Positions 58,720-64,000 of a DNA stretch of 64,000 nucleotides are shown here, one piece after another (position 1 is the stretch's first letter; each line of letters opens with the position of its first letter). Source of the stretch: Phyllostachys edulis (lineage: Eukaryota; Streptophyta; Magnoliopsida; Poales; Poaceae); assembly GCA_036346405.1 (NCBI GenBank), contig CM070561.1, forward strand, positions 32,592,338 to 32,656,337, given 5' to 3'. The notes under the pieces were generated by a model, which saw only the letters and a list, made by a program, of their open reading frames with translations, made no database searches and was not told where the DNA came from. A program made the translations under genes and the position numbers.

Positions 58720-61700
58720 ATGCAGCCGCCGCCGCCCCTCGCCGGGTTGCTAGTCCTGCCCGGGCTGCCCTCGCCGCGGCCGCGCCTCGGCTCACCTCCC
58801 GCCGCGCGCGCGGCCGTGGTCAGGGCTGCCGCGCTCCGGGCCCTGCCGCGGCGCCACGAGCTCTGGCCCCCGCGCCTCGCTGCCGTCGAGAGCAGTCCGC
58901 CATCAGGCCCGGCCTCCGCGCCGCCGCCGGAGCGGAGCTCCAACGCTCAGAGCGCCGGCTCAGGTCTGGGCCTCCGCCTGCTGTTTCTGGGTTGCTCGTG
59001 CTGGTGCTGATTGGTGGGTTGACACGGGCTTTCGTTGTTCTTGATAGGCTTGGATACAGGAGGAGGTGGCAGTGGAGATGGAGGCGGTGGCGCTGATCTC
59101 GGGTGGATCCGGGTGTTCCCGCACGTGCTCACGGCGTCCATGGCCAACTTCCTCTTCGGTTACCACATTGGGTGCGTACGCGTGCCCCTTTCCAGTCATC
59201 GACCATGCATGGGTTGCAACTTCAGGGTTTAGCTATCTTTATTCAGCATTGTTGCATTGGATGTGCCATGTATGTGTTTGGTATGGATCGGATTTGGAGT
59301 TTAAATTTTAGAGAATTCATAGAGAACCTAACATGTTTATGAAGCAGTTATCTTAACTTAGCAGTCTCGATCAATTGTTATACTTATACAGTAGCTTGGT
59401 GGTCATATCATCACTGCATAACTTTGGAATAGAAGATGGTGCATCTGTTGTCTACATCCATGTGGCTTCAACAAGAATTTAAATGACATTTTAACTGTCA
59501 TGTAGTACTAGTTATACTATAGCTGAACAATGTCAATTGAAATGTGAACATTGGACTTGGAATGTCTGAATTATGTGTCTTCGACTGTTTAATGGGCTAC
59601 ACCATGCGATGTAATGTTCAGTTTTCTGTTACTGATATCTTTCTTAAAACATCCGATTGAAGTCTCAGTGCATGATATGGTTGCAGGGTAATGAATGGTC
59701 CAATAGAGGATATTGCACGAGAGCTTGGTTTTCAAGGAAATCCGTTTCTCCAAGGTCTTGTGGTCAGCATATTCATTGTTGGCGCATTTTTTGGGAGCTT
59801 AGGCTCAGCTGCACTAGTTGATAATTTTGGTTGTAAAAGGACTCTTCAGATTGACAGTATTCCATTGATTCTTGGGGCTCTTTTGAGGTACTTAGTTTCA
59901 CTATTTTTATATTCCTAACTTATGGAGTTCTTCTGACCTGTGCAGTAACATAGTTGTATAGAAGTTAACATCAAATTCAATTTTTGCTAGTATGGCCATG
60001 CATAAATTATCATTTGTTTAGTCTAAAACAATCATACAGTGCACAGGCAGATTCGTTGGATGAGATGCTCTTGGGAAGGTTCCTTGTTGGCATTGGAATT
60101 GGCGTAAATACTGTTCTTGTTCCACTATATATCTCTGAGGTACACTTCAGAAATTTGCTATTTCAGATTGATCATCAATGTTATGCGCTATCATTAGTCT
60201 ATGCCCAATTCTCCTATCTTGATTTTTTCCCCCAATATCTCTATACCAATCTTCACTCTTTTTACATGCTACATTCTAGGTTGCTCCAACAAAATACAGG
60301 GGTTCTTTGGGCACTCTGTGTCAAATTGGAACATGTTTAGGAATAATTGCTGCACTTTCCTTGGGGATACCTTCTGAAAGTGATCCACATTGGTGAGGCA
60401 TCTCTCGTTGGCATTTCTGCACTGTTAATGAAGTAAGTCATCATTTGTTTACATTTATTGCAGTGCCATGATCATGGAACAAATTAACAACACATATTGA
60501 TCAAAGCAGATGCATAACCTATTGTTCATATATCTGTTGAATGTATAGAAGAATAGAACCAAGACATGATAAGAAAATTTTGAAATAAATCATAGACATA
60601 TGAAGACTGTTGCACAGGTACAAGATCCCAATTTTATAGTTTTGACTACTAAGCGTCAAGGTTCTTCATATTAATATCACATTCTTGAACAAGCGCTTCA
60701 ATTTTGAACACTTTAGTATTTTTGTTAAGCTTAGTGAACTAATTTCTAACCAGATGCATGGTATATTTAATAGATTATTCACGTGTTCCTTAAGATTTTG
60801 TGTTTCTGTCCATAGGTGGCGAACAATGCTTTATGCTGCATGTGTACCTGGTGTTCTTATTGTTGTTGGAATGCAATTTGCCGTTGAGAGTCCACGCTGG
60901 CTTGCCAAGGTGCCGTTAATACTTAGCTGAGAGTTTCATTTTGTCGATGGGGACCCTTCTCTGTATCAGTATACTCCATCGTGTAGGTTGGAAGATTAGA
61001 TGATGCCAGGAAAGTTATAGAAAATCTTTGGGGAGCTTCTGAAGTTGAGAAGTCCATGGAAGAGATCAAATCTGTTGTTGTAAACGATGATTCACAGGCT
61101 AGCTGGTCAGAACTTCTGGTGGAACCCCACAATAGAGGTTGTTTCCTTTTCCATGATATATTCTTTCCTTTTTTTTGTTCTTTTTGCTCATTTCTGCTGG
61201 TTCGTGTCATCATATCATGCTTGTGAACTACAATGACAAGGTACATGTTTGGATGTGTGCATGTACATGCCGGCTCATGCATGTAGGGTATGAATGCGCA
61301 TGTAGGTGCGCCTATGCATGACTGCATGTGCTGCACATAAGTTATAAACTGTCTATGCATGTGTGCGTGTGCTTTGTCAAGTTCATGACATGTTCATACT
61401 TGAAACCTGATGACTTTTTCTGGGCACTGGTTGCAAATTTGCCTTTTACGTTTTATGAGCCATTACTGAGACATGTTGTAGTGATATTTGAACATTTATT
61501 TTTTGCACTATCATTTCTATATGTTTCTGCAGTTTTTCCTGTTATAGGGTTTCTAGCTTCTTCCCCCAATATTATCTAATATTTTCTGCAGTTTTGTCAG
61601 TGATATTTACTGCTTGAAAAATGTTCAGTCATTCAGGTGCTTTGCTGTAGAGGTTCTTAACAGATTAATCTAACAAACAAGCTGTCCTAAGGTTTTGTGC

Positions 61701-63470
61701 ACACTACACTGCCTTAAACACAAATACCCTTTTTTATCCACATATCTATTGTAAAGGAGAGGCCAAGTCCTTACTTGGAGATATTTGTCACTTTTCTATG
61801 TATTATAGTGATTTTCTTCATGATATTAATAACTTATTCTCTAATGAATATGCAGTTGCATTGATTGGAGGGTCCCTTTTCTTTCTGCAACAGTTTGCTG
61901 GAATAAATGGTGTTCTTTATTTTTCATCATTAACATTCCGTGATGTTGGTATTACCAGTGGTATTTTGGCGAGCCTATATGTTGGAATAACCAACTTTGG
62001 AGGTTAAGTCAAACTCGATTATTTATGTTCTGCTCTGTGCTAACTTATTCATAAACTTGTGAACCATGTTTTTGGATTTTAGGGGCAATTGTTGCTTCAA
62101 ATTTGATGGATAAGCAAGGACGAAAGAAACTTTTGATAGGGAGCTATCTTGGAATGGTATGCAGCATTTCTATTATATTACTTTTCAGGAAGTCCTACTA
62201 TAATCTTTTAATTATTTGCAAAAATTATGCATTTTTTTAGAGTTTATGGTGAGTAACTATTTCTTTCAATATGTTTTTTGGTCGAATTTTTGTCAATATG
62301 ATTGTCCTGACATTGAGGCAAACTGGCAATGCTGGCGCGGTACTTGCACCTATACTGCTCTTGTCCTTAACAAAATCTAATGCCAGTTTTCCATCTTTTT
62401 GCAGGCAATTGCAATGTCCCTTATAGTATATGCTATCAGCTTCCCACTTGATGAAGGAGTTAAGCACAGCCTGTCAATTACTGGAACTCTTTTGTATGTA
62501 CTTTTAGTCTTTTACCTTCTTTATCTCTAGCATATTCTTCATTCCACTCGCAATGATATGATGTTGCCCAGCAATTTTAAATGTGAGTACTAAACCCTTG
62601 TTACACTGCAATGACTTGAGACAAATACTAAAAACATTGTTTTGTATAGTGAGTGTGGTAGCTGTTTTTTACAGAGGCTACTGCAAAGAGTGTTCTGTGT
62701 ATAAACCCTTTACTTTGAGGTCATCTATTTGTGATTTCTGTGAAGCAAAAGGCTTCCTTAGATTTCGGGAAATTCACATGTTATAATTTCTCAATGTTTA
62801 TAAGCCATTTAATTTACACTGCCCACGATTAACATAAAGGATTATCTTCTAGCATATACATACTTGGCTGCAAGTTGTAACAAATGATTAGTCTTGGTTA
62901 GAAGTTTCAGTTATGCATTTGTGTTTATAAAACAGTTAGTAATTCTGAAATTGGTTAGGTCTCTCACTCTTTTATCTATGTTTACAGAAAGTTTATGTTT
63001 ACATTTTCAGGTACATTTTTACTTTTGCAATAGGTGCTGGGCCAGTTACAGGAATCATCATACCAGAGCTGAGCAGTGCTCGGACACGCTCAAAAGTTAT
63101 GGGCTTCAGCTTCACTGTACATTGGGTATGCATTTCCAAACTGTATATGATTACCTCACAACACTCCTTCTGTAGTTTGTATGCAATCTACATTTCCACT
63201 TTATATCAAGACATGTAGTCTATCACTACTGTCCTGTCTACCTCTATACTAATGGATTGGATTGTTCGTCAGATATGTAATTTTCTGGTGGGACTATTTT
63301 TCCTGGAGCTTGTGAAGAAGTTTGGCGTTGGAACAGTCTATGCAGGCTTCGGTGGGGTCTCCTTGTTGTCAGCACTTTTCGCCTACAATTTCATAGTTGA
63401 GACAAAAGGACGTTCTCTTGAGGAAATTGAGATGTCTCTGAGCCCTGCTGCCCCTGGTGAACGAAACTAG
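58720..63470 (+). CDS. Plastidic glucose transporter-like MFS sugar transporter
   Basis: Major-facilitator sugar porter, predicted in the plastid inner envelope, resembling Arabidopsis At1g05030 (probable plastidic glucose transporter 1; by memory). Twelve exons with correct GT-AG borders and phases: 58720-58963, 59048-59171, 59687-59887, 60040-60139, 60280-60392, 60816-60909, 60987-61137, 61856-62002, 62083-62156, 62405-62493, 63011-63125, 63273-63470; 549 codons, no lesion. The N-terminus (about 1-85) is Pro/Ala/Arg/Ser-rich without acidic patches, fitting a transit peptide. Motifs: FLVGIGIG...PLYISE (about 204-222), ESPRWL (about 285-290), QQFAGIN (354-360), GAGPV, and VETKGRS (526-532) where many relatives have PETKGRS. 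About 12 hydrophobic helices. Confidence 0.95.
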
Positions 63471-63771
63471 AACAGATTCTTGTATTAAGTTACGCAGATG
63501 AACCGAATCATTCAACAGCATTCAACTGCCTCGAGAGTTTTTGAGCCGAGGGGTACACACATTCAATCCAATGCAGTTTGTTGTCTAATGATCTAACTGG
63601 CCTGTGAGTGCATGTAGTGGTTATGTTGAAGCAGTAGCCCTTCAGCAGCACCAATTTGTCGCGAACAGCTTCACCTTACTTCTATAGCTATACGCATGTG
63701 TATAATGGATCACATTGTTAAAGAGAACACACCTCGGCTTTTAATAGCGCTAGAAATTGATATACTATGTA

Positions 63772-63777
63772 AATAAA
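63772..63777 (+). promoter_or_regulatory. Candidate polyadenylation signal of the transporter gene
   Basis: AATAAA about 300 bp after the stop codon, a plausible 3' UTR length. The remaining DNA to 64000 shows no gene. Confidence 0.5.
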
Positions 63778-64000
63778 GGGTAGAGGAAATGTCATTCTCT
63801 TGTGCCTTTTGTAGTTTTTATACATCGTTAGTATCTGCAATCTTCCACACTTGTGTAGTCATAATTTAAGCTGTTGCTTGAGTGGTGGATTTGAAAGAAT
63901 ATCTATGGTTTACCTTTGCATTACGGATACATATTTGCAGAACACTTCTAATTGGAACATGCAACCTGTAAGTTGCAAGGTAACTGTTAGACCCTAAATT

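Noticed and set aside
61465..61480. TTGTAGTG (complement CACTACAACAT) in a transporter intron as the right end of the CACTA element
   Set aside because: The 11-bp match is tempting, but the flanking triplets (GCT at the left end, ATA here) are not a TSD. It would also place half of an intact gene inside the transposon, and no subterminal repeats are nearby.
1..64000. tRNA, rRNA, microRNA or organellar insertions
   Set aside because: None recognised by eye. A covariance-model scan would be needed to exclude tRNA or miRNA genes.

Overview
The window is nuclear DNA from a grass. Evidence: split genes with GT-AG introns, GC-rich 5' exons on two genes, and a dense mix of Copia, Gypsy, LINE, hAT, Harbinger, CACTA and MITE sequences between and inside the genes. 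From memory, the gene order (KDM3-type JmjC demethylase, class-B GH9 endoglucanase, plastidic glucose transporter-like MFS protein) recalls a stretch of rice chromosome 9 (JMJ718 / GLU11 region). That is recollection, not a search. A rice-like genome (Oryza or a close relative) is my best guess.

Layout. (1) 1-17302, + strand: 3' part of a KDM3/JMJ25-type histone demethylase gene. Eight exons lie in the first 3.7 kb. The terminal exon is 13.5 kb away at 17222, and the last intron holds a complete, old Copia element with a perfect target-site duplication (TSD), a GAGCTCG-rich hAT element, an LTR-like block and several small repeats. (2) 17.3-31.9 kb: intergenic mobile DNA. It contains a 1.1 kb hAT element; a Gypsy-type solo LTR with a Copia-type solo LTR nested inside it (both with perfect 5-bp TSDs); a minus-strand non-autonomous LTR retroelement that has captured pieces of two unrelated host genes; and a 5'-truncated LINE. 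(3) 31998-40849, - strand: a four-exon GH9 endo-beta-1,4-glucanase gene whose last intron (6.9 kb) holds a second copy of the 1 kb hAT family, a long-arm fold-back element and a MITE nested in another MITE. (4) 41-54 kb: intergenic, with LTR-like and MITE remnants and a broken Harbinger transposase gene. (5) 54.6-58.5 kb: a hAT transposase tail cut by a CACTA terminus; next to that terminus lies a broken NPH3/BTB gene fragment; then a fold-back MITE just upstream of the next gene. (6) 58720-63470, + strand: a complete 12-exon, 549-codon plastidic glucose transporter-like gene.

The three host genes do not form a pathway; they are ordinary neighbours. The strongest unusual signals are the multi-gene-capturing LTR element (26809-30099), the transposon-filled last intron of a chromatin-regulator gene, and the nested insertions that can be ordered by their TSDs. 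I found no RNA genes, CRISPR arrays or bacterial-type features.
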